Assembly (NCBI GenBank): GCA_910577735.1
Contig: CAJTOO010000032.1
Coordinates: 1 to 31,044, forward strand
DNA length: 31,044 nt
Source: an uncultured Lachnospiraceae bacterium
GTDB taxonomy: Bacteria > Bacillota > Clostridia > Lachnospirales > Lachnospiraceae
Direction: 5' to 3'
Program-made: the position numbers and the translations under genes
Shown here: positions 17,020-25,483 of the stretch, piece by piece
Layout: each line of letters starts with the position of its first letter
How positions within the stretch are numbered: the first letter of the stretch is position 1
The notes under the pieces: generated by a model
Told to the model about the DNA's origin: nothing
Databases searched by the model: none
What the model saw: the letters and a program-made list of their open reading frames with translations, nothing else

Positions 17020-17610
17020 GTGAAAGATAAGACACAGATATTCAGGAAGCTATTTTTATCAACCTTCCAATTAAGCGCCTGTACCTTCGGCGGTGGTTTT
17101 GTCATAATTCCGCTTATGCGCAAAAAGTTTGTGGAAAAGCTGCACTGGATTGAAGAACAGGAAATGATGGATCTGACTGCCATCGCCCAGTCTTCACCTG
17201 GCGCCATCGCAGTCAATGCCGCTATTTTAATCGGTTACCATGTGGCCGGCATTCCCGGCGCCTTGTTGACGGTTCTCGGCACCGTTCTTCCGCCGTTAAT
17301 CATCATCTCTGTCATTTCCCTGTTCTATCAGGCATTCCGTGATAATGTTATTGTGAATATGGCAATGATGGGCATGACCGCAGGCGTGGCCGCCGTCATC
17401 TGTGACGTGGTTCTTACCATGGGCATGACAATCTGCAGGCAGAAACGTATCCTGCCCCTCGTTGTTTTGCTCACCTCCTTTATCGCTGTTCGGTTTTTAC
17501 AGATAAATATTATTCTGATCATCCTGCTCTGCGGCATTGTAGGTGCAGCAGATGCCTTGTATCAGATGCGAAAGACGAAAGCAGATGAGAAAGGGGATGC
17601 CATAAAATGA
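17020..17610 (+). CDS. Chromate transporter, first half-size subunit
   Basis: 196 residues, one CHR domain of about six transmembrane segments. The diagnostic motif is near the N-terminus: FGGGFVIIPLMRKKFVE, then AIAQSSPGAIAVNAAILIGY and VAGIPGALL. Short-chain CHR proteins are encoded as pairs that together form the antiporter corresponding to the fused ChrA of proteobacteria. The start is a GTG at 17020, ten bases after GAGGAGA. An extended -10 (TGTTATACT, ending at 16988) lies just upstream. The stop overlaps the next start in an ATGA. Chromate or another oxyanion is the family's substrate; the real one here is unknown. Confidence 0.88.
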   Translation: MKDKTQIFRKLFLSTFQLSACTFGGGFVIIPLMRKKFVEKLHWIEEQEMMDLTAIAQSSPGAIAVNAAILIGYHVAGIPGALLTVLGTVLPPLIIISVISLFYQAFRDNVIVNMAMMGMTAGVAAVICDVVLTMGMTICRQKRILPLVVLLTSFIAVRFLQINIILIILLCGIVGAADALYQMRKTKADEKGDAIK

Positions 17611-18170
17611 TTTACATAGAATTATTCTTTAGTTTCTTTCAGATTGGTCTTTTCAGTATCGGTGGCGGCTACGCCGCTATGCCGCTGATACAGCATCAGG
17701 TTGTGGATACCCATCCCTGGCTGACCATGACACAGTTTGCTGATATCATGACCATTGCCGAAATGACGCCCGGGCCAATCGCCATCAATTCTGCCACCTT
17801 TGTGGGGATTCGGGTTGCGGGGCTGCCCGGCGCTCTCATCGCAACCCTTGGCTGCATCCTTCCCTCCTGTATCATCGTTATGACCCTTGCTTATGTTTAC
17901 TATCGCTTTCGCAATCTGTCCATCGTACAGGGCGTTCTGGCAGGGCTGCGCCCGGCGGTCGTGGCAATGATCGCTTCTGCGGGTATCTCTCTGCTTATAT
18001 TGTCCTTTTATGGGCAGCGGGCTTTACCAAATGATCTGCTTGACGTCAATTATATTTCCCTGTTCATCTGGGGCGCCGGTCTGTTGGTTCTTAGAAAATG
18101 GAAAGTAAATCCCATCTTTGTTATTGCCGGCGCCGGTGCGTGCGGTATTTTACTGTATTCTTTCCTGTAA
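17607..18170 (+). CDS. Chromate transporter, second half-size subunit
   Basis: 187 residues with the same CHR fold: IGGGYAAMPLIQHQVVD, MTIAEMTPGPIAINSATFVG and VAGLPGALIATLG. Homology with the preceding subunit shows that the pair arose by duplication. The opposed topology of the two halves is typical of the family. Its ATG overlaps the TGA of the first gene, so the two are translated together. It ends 20 bases before the convergent CotH-like gene, with no clear T-rich terminator between them. Confidence 0.88.
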   Translation: MIYIELFFSFFQIGLFSIGGGYAAMPLIQHQVVDTHPWLTMTQFADIMTIAEMTPGPIAINSATFVGIRVAGLPGALIATLGCILPSCIIVMTLAYVYYRFRNLSIVQGVLAGLRPAVVAMIASAGISLLILSFYGQRALPNDLLDVNYISLFIWGAGLLVLRKWKVNPIFVIAGAGACGILLYSFL

Positions 18171-18189
18171 CCTATGAGAGGATGATTGG

Positions 18190-19860
18190 TTATCTTGCGG
18201 CGGGAGCCTGAAAACCTCCCGCCCTATCAAACACACCCATGACATCAACAGCAATCCCTGATGCATCCACCAGGTTTTCCGGATTCGCTCTCTGCTCCTC
18301 ATCTGTGGAAGGTATGGTACCTGCCAGCTGTCCTTCAATACTTTCCGCCCGCAGCATCATTGTCTGATATAACATTTCTGTTCCCGCCGCATATTCTTCA
18401 TAGGAACAGAGGGCTGTGGGGTCTGTTTCCACCAATACATCTATCTGATCTCTGATGCGCTCATACAGCGCCGCAAACTTCCCGCCCAACACATATTCCT
18501 GTGCCAGCTGCTCCAAATACTCATGATACCTGGCCAGATAGGTTTCGTTTTCCAGCAGCCCATCAAAGAACTGCGTCCCCTGAAAAGGGGAATCTATGGC
18601 ATCATTAATCATCTCAGAAGCACCGCTGTCTGGTCCCATGTTCATGCCGCCAAAGGAAAGATTATAATCCCATGGAAGAATATTCAACCTGCCATTATAT
18701 TCATACAGATAATAGTTGTGAACCATATTACCGGAGAGACTGTCCAGATTTACGGAAAATGTGTGTACAGCCATATATTTTAACAGATTATCCACATCCA
18801 GATATTCTTCCAGATTGGTGCCTTCACTGATATTCTTAAGAGCCGTAACCACTCTGCGGTGATCCTGCTGCCCTGTATTTGTCACCTCACCCTCCCATAT
18901 CGCAGAATAAGATGCAAGAGATTCATCCGAATAGTTTAGATCGGCGCCATTGCCGCCCATACCAAAACCGCCCCCGCGTTCTCCTTTTTGGAACCATTCT
19001 TCACCATTTCCCGAAGGGGTCTGCGTGCCATCCCTCTCTATTTGCTGCGGTGCCTCCCTCTCATCAGGAAATCCCCTCCCCTCTGGACGCGGCATCTCTT
19101 CCTCCTCAGGAAGTCCTCTCCCGTCTGGCCCCTGCATCTCTCCCTTCTCAGAAGAACCCCGCCCATCCGGCCGAGGCGGTCCTCCTTCTGAATTCACATC
19201 GCCCTTAAATCTGCCGCCGCCCCTATTCATACCATCAGGCTTATACAAGGCACCATCCTCTGTTCCATAATTGCGCAGAAGGAAACTATCTTCCACCGCC
19301 TCCAACGCCAGATATACGCCCCAGTATTCTCCATTCACCGATATCTTCGCATAGTTATACAAAGAGGCGTCCACAGCAAGATACTGATACATGTCATAGA
19401 CGACTGCTTCCTTCATATTGGTGGTATCTGCATAATTATTATTCAGAATCAACTTATCAAGCCCGAAACAGGTCTGCCCCTCCACATAGTGATCAAATTC
19501 CAGTTTCAGGCTGAACCTGTCTGTCTCCGGATTCATGGCAATGGCTGAAAGACTGGTGTTTCCCTTGGGTCTGATTCCCACGTTGTATAGTATCTGTCCA
19601 TTGATCACAACATCGCAGGAATAATATTCTTCCGCCATCGCATTGTCCAGCATCTCTTCCCATTCCTCTTCCGGCATCTGAATCGCAATCTCCATAGGCT
19701 CACCTGTGTCAAACAAAGCAGACTCATATTGCATTGCTACGCGGGCAGTGCCTAATGCCGCCACCAGCTGCTGCGAAAATACCATGGACAGGATGCAGAA
19801 TATGACCGCCGCTGTCATCAACGCACTTATAAATTTAGTTATATCTTTATGGGAAATCAT
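18190..19860 (-). CDS. CotH-kinase-like surface protein
   Basis: 556 residues. It has an N-terminal membrane or signal segment (ISALMTAAVIFCILSMVFSQ). The CotH fold follows: VGIRPKGNTSLSAI, the KLILNNNYADTTNMKEAVVY block, NGEYWGVYLALEAVEDSFL, and ILPWDYNLSFGG, which carries the putative catalytic Asp. In Bacillus, CotH is an atypical protein kinase of spore coat proteins; here the protein is exported or membrane-bound. A low-complexity insert (about residues 223-310) has repeated PDGRG/PEGRG units with Glu-rich linkers and Gly-rich ends. It starts at an ATG with AGAGGAGG, 11 bases after the DUF4956 stop, so it is the last gene of the VTC operon. Kinase activity is inference from the family. 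Confidence 0.88.
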   Translation of the reverse strand: MISHKDITKFISALMTAAVIFCILSMVFSQQLVAALGTARVAMQYESALFDTGEPMEIAIQMPEEEWEEMLDNAMAEEYYSCDVVINGQILYNVGIRPKGNTSLSAIAMNPETDRFSLKLEFDHYVEGQTCFGLDKLILNNNYADTTNMKEAVVYDMYQYLAVDASLYNYAKISVNGEYWGVYLALEAVEDSFLLRNYGTEDGALYKPDGMNRGGGRFKGDVNSEGGPPRPDGRGSSEKGEMQGPDGRGLPEEEEMPRPEGRGFPDEREAPQQIERDGTQTPSGNGEEWFQKGERGGGFGMGGNGADLNYSDESLASYSAIWEGEVTNTGQQDHRRVVTALKNISEGTNLEEYLDVDNLLKYMAVHTFSVNLDSLSGNMVHNYYLYEYNGRLNILPWDYNLSFGGMNMGPDSGASEMINDAIDSPFQGTQFFDGLLENETYLARYHEYLEQLAQEYVLGGKFAALYERIRDQIDVLVETDPTALCSYEEYAAGTEMLYQTMMLRAESIEGQLAGTIPSTDEEQRANPENLVDASGIAVDVMGVFDRAGGFQAPAAR

Positions 19861-19871
19861 TGAAGCCTCCT

Positions 19872-20543
19872 CTAAGACATATACTCGCCGTTATAACTTA
19901 CAAGGGTAACATTTCTCACCCCTTCTATCTCATGGAACCTGTTAACAAAAGAGGTCGCTGCATCTTTCAGACGGATTTCCGCAGTCAGTTCAATGCCGCC
20001 GGCATTTACGGTCTTCGATTTAACCAGGAAGCGCTTCACCGCCTTTTGCGTCATATGAAGTACCTCTTCCTCAGACTCTTCGTCATCACAGTTCAGAATC
20101 AGAATATAGGGGCTCTCATGCATTTTCCGATTGGCAAAGACAAGCAATATAACCCCTGTCATGGCAGAACCAATCACCGCCAACGGAATCATGCCCGCGC
20201 CGATCACAATGCCTGACGCAATGGACCAGAATAAATACACAATCTCAATCGGTTCCTTGATTGCAGCCCGAAAACGGACAATGGAAAGAGCACCCACCAT
20301 GCCCAGGGATAACACTACGTTAGAAGTAACGGCCATGATAACCAAGGTGGTCACAAGAGAAAGTCCCACGAGTGTCAGCGCAAAGCCGCTTGAATACATG
20401 ACACCCTTAAATGTCTTTTTATAAACCATAAAAATAAACAAACCAATGACCAGCGCGAACACCATACCCAGCAAGGTATCCACCGCCGAAAATTCCGTCA
20501 CACTCTCCATAAAACTTGATTTAAAAACATCCTGAAAACTCAT
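19872..20543 (-). CDS. DUF4956 family membrane protein
   Basis: 223 residues. Four transmembrane segments lie in the first 140 residues (LLGMVFALVIGLFIFMVY, FALTLVGLSLVTTLVIMAV, then MVGALSIVRFRAAIKEPIE, and GIVIGAGMIPLAVIGSAM). A cytosolic domain of about 80 residues follows, with alternating strands and helices like a ferredoxin fold. The short conserved SIVRFR motif in a membrane loop is the family hallmark. DUF4956 genes often lie beside VTC-domain and CotH genes, as here. The ATG has GGGAGG upstream and lies 24 bases after the VTC gene. The function is unknown; it could be the membrane partner or channel of the VTC enzyme. Confidence 0.88.
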   Translation of the reverse strand: MSFQDVFKSSFMESVTEFSAVDTLLGMVFALVIGLFIFMVYKKTFKGVMYSSGFALTLVGLSLVTTLVIMAVTSNVVLSLGMVGALSIVRFRAAIKEPIEIVYLFWSIASGIVIGAGMIPLAVIGSAMTGVILLVFANRKMHESPYILILNCDDEESEEEVLHMTQKAVKRFLVKSKTVNAGGIELTAEIRLKDAATSFVNRFHEIEGVRNVTLVSYNGEYMS

Positions 20544-20567
20544 TGCATTTTCCTCCCTGTATTTACT

Positions 20568-21272
20568 TTATCCAAACCGGCGGCATGCTTCATACTTTGA
20601 AAATGCCTGCTGGCGTATAGTTCCAATCTGCAGTGCTTTATGTATGATCTCCGGAAGAAACGCATCGTATTTTACCTCCAGAACCATATCCTGCGGCCAA
20701 TCTGCGGTGCTGATATCCGCCACCTTCTCTTCCAGAAAATCCCTGTGATACAGAGTCGTGCGGATATCAGAATCAAATGTAATCCTCACATTTCCCGCAT
20801 CGTATGTATACGGCTCGCGTATATAAGATACCAGCACTCTTGGCCGAAGCAGATGATAATGCATCTTTGTATACAATTCCTGTACCAGCACCGAAGAATG
20901 CTCTCTCATCCACAGAATCCTGCCCTCCAATAAATCCCGGCATTCTTTTTCTGAGATTTCTGCATCCAATTTCATGCAAAGAGCATGATTCTTAATCTTT
21001 TTTTCTAAAATTATGTAAGAAAAATCATCATTATAATATCGTATTCTGAATTTCTCCCGCCAGGGAACGCCGTCAGTCTTTTCCCGTAAAGCTTTATCCA
21101 GGTAATTATCGAAATAAATACTTCGTATCAGATACTTCCCGTCTGAACCTGCATGTGCATCTGACTGCATGACTGACTTAAGACGATTCTTCAATTCCAT
21201 GTACTGCAAATATCCGATTCTGTATTTCAGTTCATGTCGAAAAATATTTTCCGCAACCTTTTTCCCATTCAA
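20568..21272 (-). CDS. VTC-domain polyphosphate polymerase-like protein
   Basis: About 234 residues covering one VTC/CYTH-like tunnel domain. Visible elements: FRHELKYRI at the start, YLIRSIYFDNYLD, the basic run REKFRIRYYNDD, IILEKKIKNHALCMKLDAEI, a middle helix block, RVLVSYIREPYTY, RITFDSDIRT and the final VLEVKYDAFLPEII. Alternating Arg/Lys and Glu residues line the tunnel that binds triphosphate and metal in yeast Vtc4. The best start is TTG 21272 (Leu-Asn-Gly-Lys-Lys), eight bases after AGGAG; a longer reading has no site. It is the first gene of the operon with DUF4956 and CotH. In bacteria the real product or substrate is not established. Confidence 0.85.
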   Translation of the reverse strand: MNGKKVAENIFRHELKYRIGYLQYMELKNRLKSVMQSDAHAGSDGKYLIRSIYFDNYLDKALREKTDGVPWREKFRIRYYNDDFSYIILEKKIKNHALCMKLDAEISEKECRDLLEGRILWMREHSSVLVQELYTKMHYHLLRPRVLVSYIREPYTYDAGNVRITFDSDIRTTLYHRDFLEEKVADISTADWPQDMVLEVKYDAFLPEIIHKALQIGTIRQQAFSKYEACRRFG

Positions 21273-21332
21273 GCCATCCTCTCCTTTTCTCTGTGTCAAT
21301 TGTCTTTTCTGTGCCTGCCGGAACACGAGTAA

Positions 21333-21365
21333 AGTATAAAAGGTGTTCCTGAAATGTACTTGAAA
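21333..21365 (-). promoter_or_regulatory. Promoter and response-regulator box of the VTC operon
   Basis: On the minus strand two 11-base direct repeats, TTTCAAGTACA (21355-21365) and TTTCAGGAACA (21344-21354), are followed five bases later by the -10 box TATACT (21333-21338). The layout is that of OmpR-family activators that replace a -35. A very similar arrangement precedes the response-regulator gene. Confidence 0.65.
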
Positions 21366-21396
21366 TCATTTGTGTATTTTTCTTGAACAATAAAGT

Positions 21397-21427
21397 AAAA
21401 AAGAACACCAGCCGAAGCTGACGTTCT
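21397..21427 (-). terminator. Terminator of the histidine kinase gene
   Basis: AGAACgtCAGC and its mate pair around a TTCG tetraloop, followed on the minus strand by six T. It lies 20 bases after the kinase stop and before the VTC promoter, so the two operons are separate. Confidence 0.85.
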
Positions 21428-21446
21428 CTTTGTATGTAAATCTGCT

Positions 21447-22670
21447 CTATAATGTGATTTTAAAATGTATTGATTTTCCATCCGGACTCTTCACCCTGAT
21501 TTTGCCCCCATGTGCTTCCACGATTGCCTGCACCATGGACAAACCAATCCCTGTACCGCCGGTAAGCTTCGATCTGGACTCATCCATACGATAGAACCGG
21601 TCAAAGAGCCTTTCGAGATTGGACGTATCTGGCAGACTGCAGGTATTAAATACTTCGATACAGATTTTACCCCGCTTACGATAAATATCCAGACGAATCG
21701 TCCCATCCTCATCAGAATACCGCACTGCATTATCCAGCAGAATAGATATCATCCGCTGCATAGAATTGCAGTCTCCATGTAAGACCAGATTTTCTTCTAT
21801 ATGCTGACTGTATTTTTTTCCTTTTGCCTTTGCCAGAACTGTGAACGGCTCTGCCGTCTCCCATGCCGCATCACTTAGGGAAAATCTGCACTTTTCCGGA
21901 AACGGGATTTCCTCATCCAATCTGGAAAGCGCCACCAGGTCACCCACAAGATGGGCAAGTCTGGCAGATTGTTTCTGGATATTGATGATCCACTCATCCC
22001 CCTCATGTTCCATAGCCGCGATATCGGCGCTGGTGGTAATGGAAGTGATCGGCGTCTTAAGTTCATGCCCTGCATCCGTGATAAACCGCTTCTGCCGTTC
22101 CATATTTTGTATATACGGTCTGATTGCCCGCCTGGAAAAACAGACCACCAGCAAAAGTACCAAGAAGAGGCTGATGATTCCTATGACCAAAGAAACAAGA
22201 AGCAGAGATTTCATAAATTGTATCTGCATCTCCACATTCAGGAACAGGATGATAATCCCCCTGTCATTCCTGCTCACCCTGTAACGATAATCTTCATAAT
22301 ATCCCTTTTCCCTGCCTCTCAAAAAGACTTCCTGCTTATATGCTTCTGCCGTCCGTTCGTCTACAGAGGCAATATAATCTCTGGACATAGCCTTCATATT
22401 ACCATCTGTATCGCAATGCACTGCAAAAAAGCGCGTGGTGAACTCCGCTTCCGGACCGCCGCCCGGTATCTTCCCAAAAGGCGGCCTTGAAGTCTGCTGC
22501 TTCTGAAACACTTTCTGCTCATGTTTCAGAAGTTCCCCGATCAGATGATCCTGCATGGATGTTGTATGATAATAGTTTGCCACATTGATTCCAGTAATGA
22601 TAATCAGCATAACCACTCCAAACGCAGCCATTGCCGCCAGAATAAACCGCCTTTGTATTTTTTTCAGCAT
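21447..22670 (-). CDS. Sensor histidine kinase
   Basis: 407 residues. Two transmembrane segments (about 11-32 and 158-183) flank an external sensor loop of about 120 residues. The HisKA box FITDAGHELKTPITSITTSA has the phospho-accepting His, and the HATPase_c part has the N box LLDNAVRYSDEDG, FDRFYRMDESRS and the G box GTGIGLSMVQAIVEAHGG. It starts at an ATG with AGAGG upstream, 52 bases after the response-regulator gene. Order and shared operator with the VTC operon show that it is the sensor for that system. The signal is unknown; the loop has no recognisable ligand domain. Confidence 0.93.
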   Translation of the reverse strand: MLKKIQRRFILAAMAAFGVVMLIIITGINVANYYHTTSMQDHLIGELLKHEQKVFQKQQTSRPPFGKIPGGGPEAEFTTRFFAVHCDTDGNMKAMSRDYIASVDERTAEAYKQEVFLRGREKGYYEDYRYRVSRNDRGIIILFLNVEMQIQFMKSLLLVSLVIGIISLFLVLLLVVCFSRRAIRPYIQNMERQKRFITDAGHELKTPITSITTSADIAAMEHEGDEWIINIQKQSARLAHLVGDLVALSRLDEEIPFPEKCRFSLSDAAWETAEPFTVLAKAKGKKYSQHIEENLVLHGDCNSMQRMISILLDNAVRYSDEDGTIRLDIYRKRGKICIEVFNTCSLPDTSNLERLFDRFYRMDESRSKLTGGTGIGLSMVQAIVEAHGGKIRVKSPDGKSIHFKITL

Positions 22671-22722
22671 ATATGTCCTCTCTGCTCATATACTTTTCCG
22701 CATATATAACTATTAATATAAT

Positions 22723-23400
22723 TTATTCCTCACATACTTCAAGGGAATATCCCGCCCCGCGGACTGTTTTGATTTCAATGTCGGCATCAATCTGCTTCAA
22801 TTTCCTGCGGATAAATCCCACATAAGTCCAGACCACATTCATATCCGCTGACGAATCCTGCCCCCATATCTTATCCATCAGATGTGCTGACGAAAACACC
22901 ATGCGGGGATTGCGTATCAATAATTCCATCAGCTGAAACTCTTTATTGTTGAGGCGCTCTTTCTTCCCTCCACAAATCAGTTCATAGCGTCTGCAATCCA
23001 GCTGCACCCTTCCATAAGAGAGACACGATTGCGTATATCCCTCATTTCTGCGTGAAAGAGCTTTCACTCTCGCAACAAATTCCCTGCTTGCAAAGGGCTT
23101 CGGAAGATAATCATCTGCGCCTGCTTCCAGACCAATGACCCGGTCCTCTATCTCAGCCCTGGCTGTCAGCATCATGATAGGGACACCCGACCCGCTTTCC
23201 CGAATCTGCTTCAACACTTCCAGTCCGTTTATCTTCGGCATCATGATATCCAAAACCACAACATCATAAGCCGTACATCCAAAGTATGCCAGTGCCTCCG
23301 CTCCATCGTAAACCACATCAACAGTAAACTTATTCTTTTCCAGCAGAAACTTTAGCCCCTTGGCCAGTTCCGCTTCATCCTCCGCAATCAAAATACGCAT
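22723..23400 (-). CDS. OmpR-family response regulator
   Basis: 225 residues. Receiver domain: acidic pocket AEDEAELA, phospho-accepting Asp in VVLDIMMPKINGLEVL, the Thr in MMLTARAEIEDRVIGLEAGA and the Lys in DDYLPKPFASREFVARV. A winged-helix output domain follows (LNNKEFQLMELLIRNPRMVF, then VWTYVGFIRRKLKQI and TVRGAGYSL). GGAGG precedes the ATG. It is the first gene of the pair with the histidine kinase. Its promoter carries the same direct repeat as the VTC promoter, so it probably activates both itself and the VTC-DUF4956-CotH operon. Confidence 0.93.
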   Translation of the reverse strand: MRILIAEDEAELAKGLKFLLEKNKFTVDVVYDGAEALAYFGCTAYDVVVLDIMMPKINGLEVLKQIRESGSGVPIMMLTARAEIEDRVIGLEAGADDYLPKPFASREFVARVKALSRRNEGYTQSCLSYGRVQLDCRRYELICGGKKERLNNKEFQLMELLIRNPRMVFSSAHLMDKIWGQDSSADMNVVWTYVGFIRRKLKQIDADIEIKTVRGAGYSLEVCEE

Positions 23401-23431
23401 TGTACCTGCCTCCTGACTGTATTTCTATCAG

Positions 23432-23462
23432 AATATACCATCCTATTAAAATGTACCTGAAA
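23432..23462 (-). promoter_or_regulatory. Promoter and box of the response-regulator operon
   Basis: TTTCAGGTACA (23452-23462) and a degenerate second half TTTTAATAGGA (23441-23451) are followed three bases later by the -10 box TATATT (23432-23437). The order and spacing are within two bases of those at the VTC promoter. Confidence 0.6.
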
Positions 23463-23471
23463 ATGAATAAC

Positions 23472-23498
23472 AAAAAACCCCGAGTAATCGAGGTTTTT
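23472..23498 (-). terminator. Terminator after the aldo/keto reductase gene
   Basis: AACCTCGA and TCGGGGTT pair around a TTAC loop (one G-T pair). Six T follow on the minus strand and five T on the plus strand, so it can work in both directions. It separates the reductase operon from the two-component genes. Confidence 0.85.
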
Positions 23499-23613
23499 GA
23501 AACTTACTGAATTATAGCATGACAGGAGGCCGAAATCAATATTTTCATCCTTCTGCGTTATGAGAAGCCGCCGGTTCTATTATTGACTCTGTACTCCATC
23601 CTTTTAGCCGCCC

Positions 23614-24747
23614 TTACATCCCAATCATGGAAGTGAAATTCCCCATCATTTCGGATATTTTAATCTGCTGTGGGCATACCTGTTCGCAACTCCTGCAGCC
23701 GATACAGCTTGCAGGCCGCTTTTCCTCCGGCATACTGCCTACGGCCATGGGCGCAATGAATCCGCCGCCCGTAATCTTATGTTCATTATACAAGGCTATC
23801 AGCTCCGGTATGGGCAGCCCCTTCGGGCAGTGGCTGGTGCAGTAATGGCAGGCCGTACAAGGAAGTCCTCCCTTCTTGGTCTCCTCATCCGCATATTTTA
23901 CCACTGCATCAAATTCTTCTTTGCCTAGCGGCTCATCCGTTTCCCATGTGGCAATATTGGCCTTTAACTGCTCCAGATTGGACATACCGGACAATACCAC
24001 AGTCACGCCGGGAATACTCTGCAGGAAACGGAATGCCCAGCCGGAAACCGTTTCCTTAGGGCGAAGGGACTGCATGGCCGCTGCTAGCTCCCCGGAAGCC
24101 TTCGCCAGTTTCCCACCCCGCAGCGGTTCCATCACCCAGATTGGGATACCGGCTTCCTGAATCATTTCCGCCTTTTGGCAAGCGTTCTGAAAATGCCAAT
24201 CCATATAATTAAGCTGGAGCTGACAAAATTCCATATGCTGTCCGTAAGCCTCCAAAAAGCGCCTGATCACCTCCACACTGCCATGAGCCGAAAATCCCAG
24301 ATACCGGATGCGTCCGTTTTCTTTCTGTTTCAGCAGGTACTCCAAAATCCCGTATTGGGGATCAAGATATGCGTCAATGTTCCCCTCATAGACATTGTGG
24401 AACAGATAAAAGTCAAAATATCCTGTCCGGCATTTTTCAAGCTGTCTTTCAAAGATTTCTTCTACCTTCCCCATATTGGAAAGGTCATAGCCTGGAAATT
24501 TGCTGGCAAGGTAATAACTCTCCCGAGGATATCCGGATAAATATTTTCCCGCGACCAGCTCCGAATTGCCCTCATGGTATCCCCATGCCGTATCAAAATA
24601 ATTAACCCCTTTTTTGTACGCATACTCAATCATTTCTGCGGCTGCAGTCTCATCCACCGCCCCGTCATTGCCATCCAGCACAGGCAGGCGCATCATGCCA
24701 AGTCCAAGACCGGATAACTCTATATTTTGAAATTTCCTATTAATCAT
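23614..24747 (-). CDS. Aldo/keto reductase with a C-terminal 4Fe-4S domain
   Basis: About 377 residues. An AKR barrel comes first: LGLGMMRLPVLDG, YFDTAWGYHEGNSELVAGKYL with the catalytic Asp and Tyr, LASKFPGYD with the Lys, and LFHNVYEG at the His position (the usual His-x-x). Then a ferredoxin-like module carries two cysteine clusters, CTACHYCTSHCPKG and CIGCRSCEQVCPQQ, enough for two 4Fe-4S clusters. This fused type is common in anaerobes; the substrate is unknown. ATG 24747 (Met-Ile-Asn-Arg) is preferred because GAGGGA lies before it; the ATG four codons upstream has a weaker site. It is last in a row with the lipoprotein and FtsX-type genes, but a 78-base gap with a hairpin separates them. 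Confidence 0.9.
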   Translation of the reverse strand: MINRKFQNIELSGLGLGMMRLPVLDGNDGAVDETAAAEMIEYAYKKGVNYFDTAWGYHEGNSELVAGKYLSGYPRESYYLASKFPGYDLSNMGKVEEIFERQLEKCRTGYFDFYLFHNVYEGNIDAYLDPQYGILEYLLKQKENGRIRYLGFSAHGSVEVIRRFLEAYGQHMEFCQLQLNYMDWHFQNACQKAEMIQEAGIPIWVMEPLRGGKLAKASGELAAAMQSLRPKETVSGWAFRFLQSIPGVTVVLSGMSNLEQLKANIATWETDEPLGKEEFDAVVKYADEETKKGGLPCTACHYCTSHCPKGLPIPELIALYNEHKITGGGFIAPMAVGSMPEEKRPASCIGCRSCEQVCPQQIKISEMMGNFTSMIGM

Positions 24748-24763
24748 ATATTCCCTCATTTCC

Positions 24764-24809
24764 GCACTGCTTTATTCGCATTTTCAGTTTACGAATGCAG
24801 TGCCTTTTT
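24764..24809 (+). terminator. Terminator-like hairpin on the plus strand
   Basis: GCACTGC-ttt-ATTCG pairs with CGAAT-GCAGTGC, a 12-bp stem with a 3-base bulge, and is followed by CTTTTTA on the plus strand. No plus-strand gene lies upstream. On the minus strand no T run follows, so it would only fold between the lipoprotein and reductase genes. Confidence 0.5.
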
Positions 24810-24825
24810 AGATTCCGTCAGCCTT

Positions 24826-25428
24826 TTACTCCAGCGTCTTCGTAATCCAGAAATACACATCCACACCCCATGTATCATCCAGATTGGATGTATAGGCTCC
24901 CTGTACGGCTTCTGCCAGCCCTTCCACATCCGTATAATATCCTATAGGCGTAGCGGTAATATTTGCCCCTTCCATGTCCTTAAAATAAAACCGGAGCTGG
25001 CCGCCGTTTAGCAGATACAGTTCACCAGTCTTTACATCCGTGATGGTCTGTTCGCCATCTCTGGTGTAATTTCCCCGGACACTCTGCGCCACGAACCCGC
25101 CATCTTCGTCATAGGTATAGGTGGGAAACAGCAGTGCGGAATCGGAAAGGTAATCCAGCATGGTTAATGCCGCATCATTATGATACATATCCACATTCCA
25201 TTCTTCCGTGCCGTCCCTGCCAATGCGGACAGAAATGGCATGCGTCAGAATTTCCCCCTCATAGATATCCCCGCTTTCTGCGTCATCCATGACGGTATTT
25301 CCCCCGTTTACCACTTCCGCAGGCGGCTCTCCCGGATTTACTGTGTCGGCCCCGCAGCCGGAAAGCACCGTCAAACCAAGGGGAATTGCTGCACCCAAAA
25401 TAATCAGTTTATTCATTTTCATGTTCAT
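24826..25428 (-). CDS. Lipoprotein of unknown function
   Basis: 200 residues. A lipoprotein signal peptide is clear: basic start MNMKMNK, hydrophobic core, and lipobox LSGC with Cys at about residue 25. The mature part is acidic and beta-rich (EGEILTHAISVRIGRDGTEE, MYHNDAALTMLDYL). AGGAG lies just before the ATG. It follows the permease gene with 55 bases between, so it is likely an extracellular partner of that ABC system, though no ligand-binding family is recognised. Confidence 0.75.
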   Translation of the reverse strand: MNMKMNKLIILGAAIPLGLTVLSGCGADTVNPGEPPAEVVNGGNTVMDDAESGDIYEGEILTHAISVRIGRDGTEEWNVDMYHNDAALTMLDYLSDSALLFPTYTYDEDGGFVAQSVRGNYTRDGEQTITDVKTGELYLLNGGQLRFYFKDMEGANITATPIGYYTDVEGLAEAVQGAYTSNLDDTWGVDVYFWITKTLE

Positions 25429-25483
25429 CGTCTCCTCTTCCTTTTTAATCTGGATTTTCCGTTATCAAAGTTACTATGCTCAC

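Noticed and set aside
18195..18230. GGCGGGAG/CTCCCGCC hairpin at the end of the CotH gene as terminator of the chromate operon
   Set aside because: It lies inside the CotH coding end and lacks a T run on either strand.
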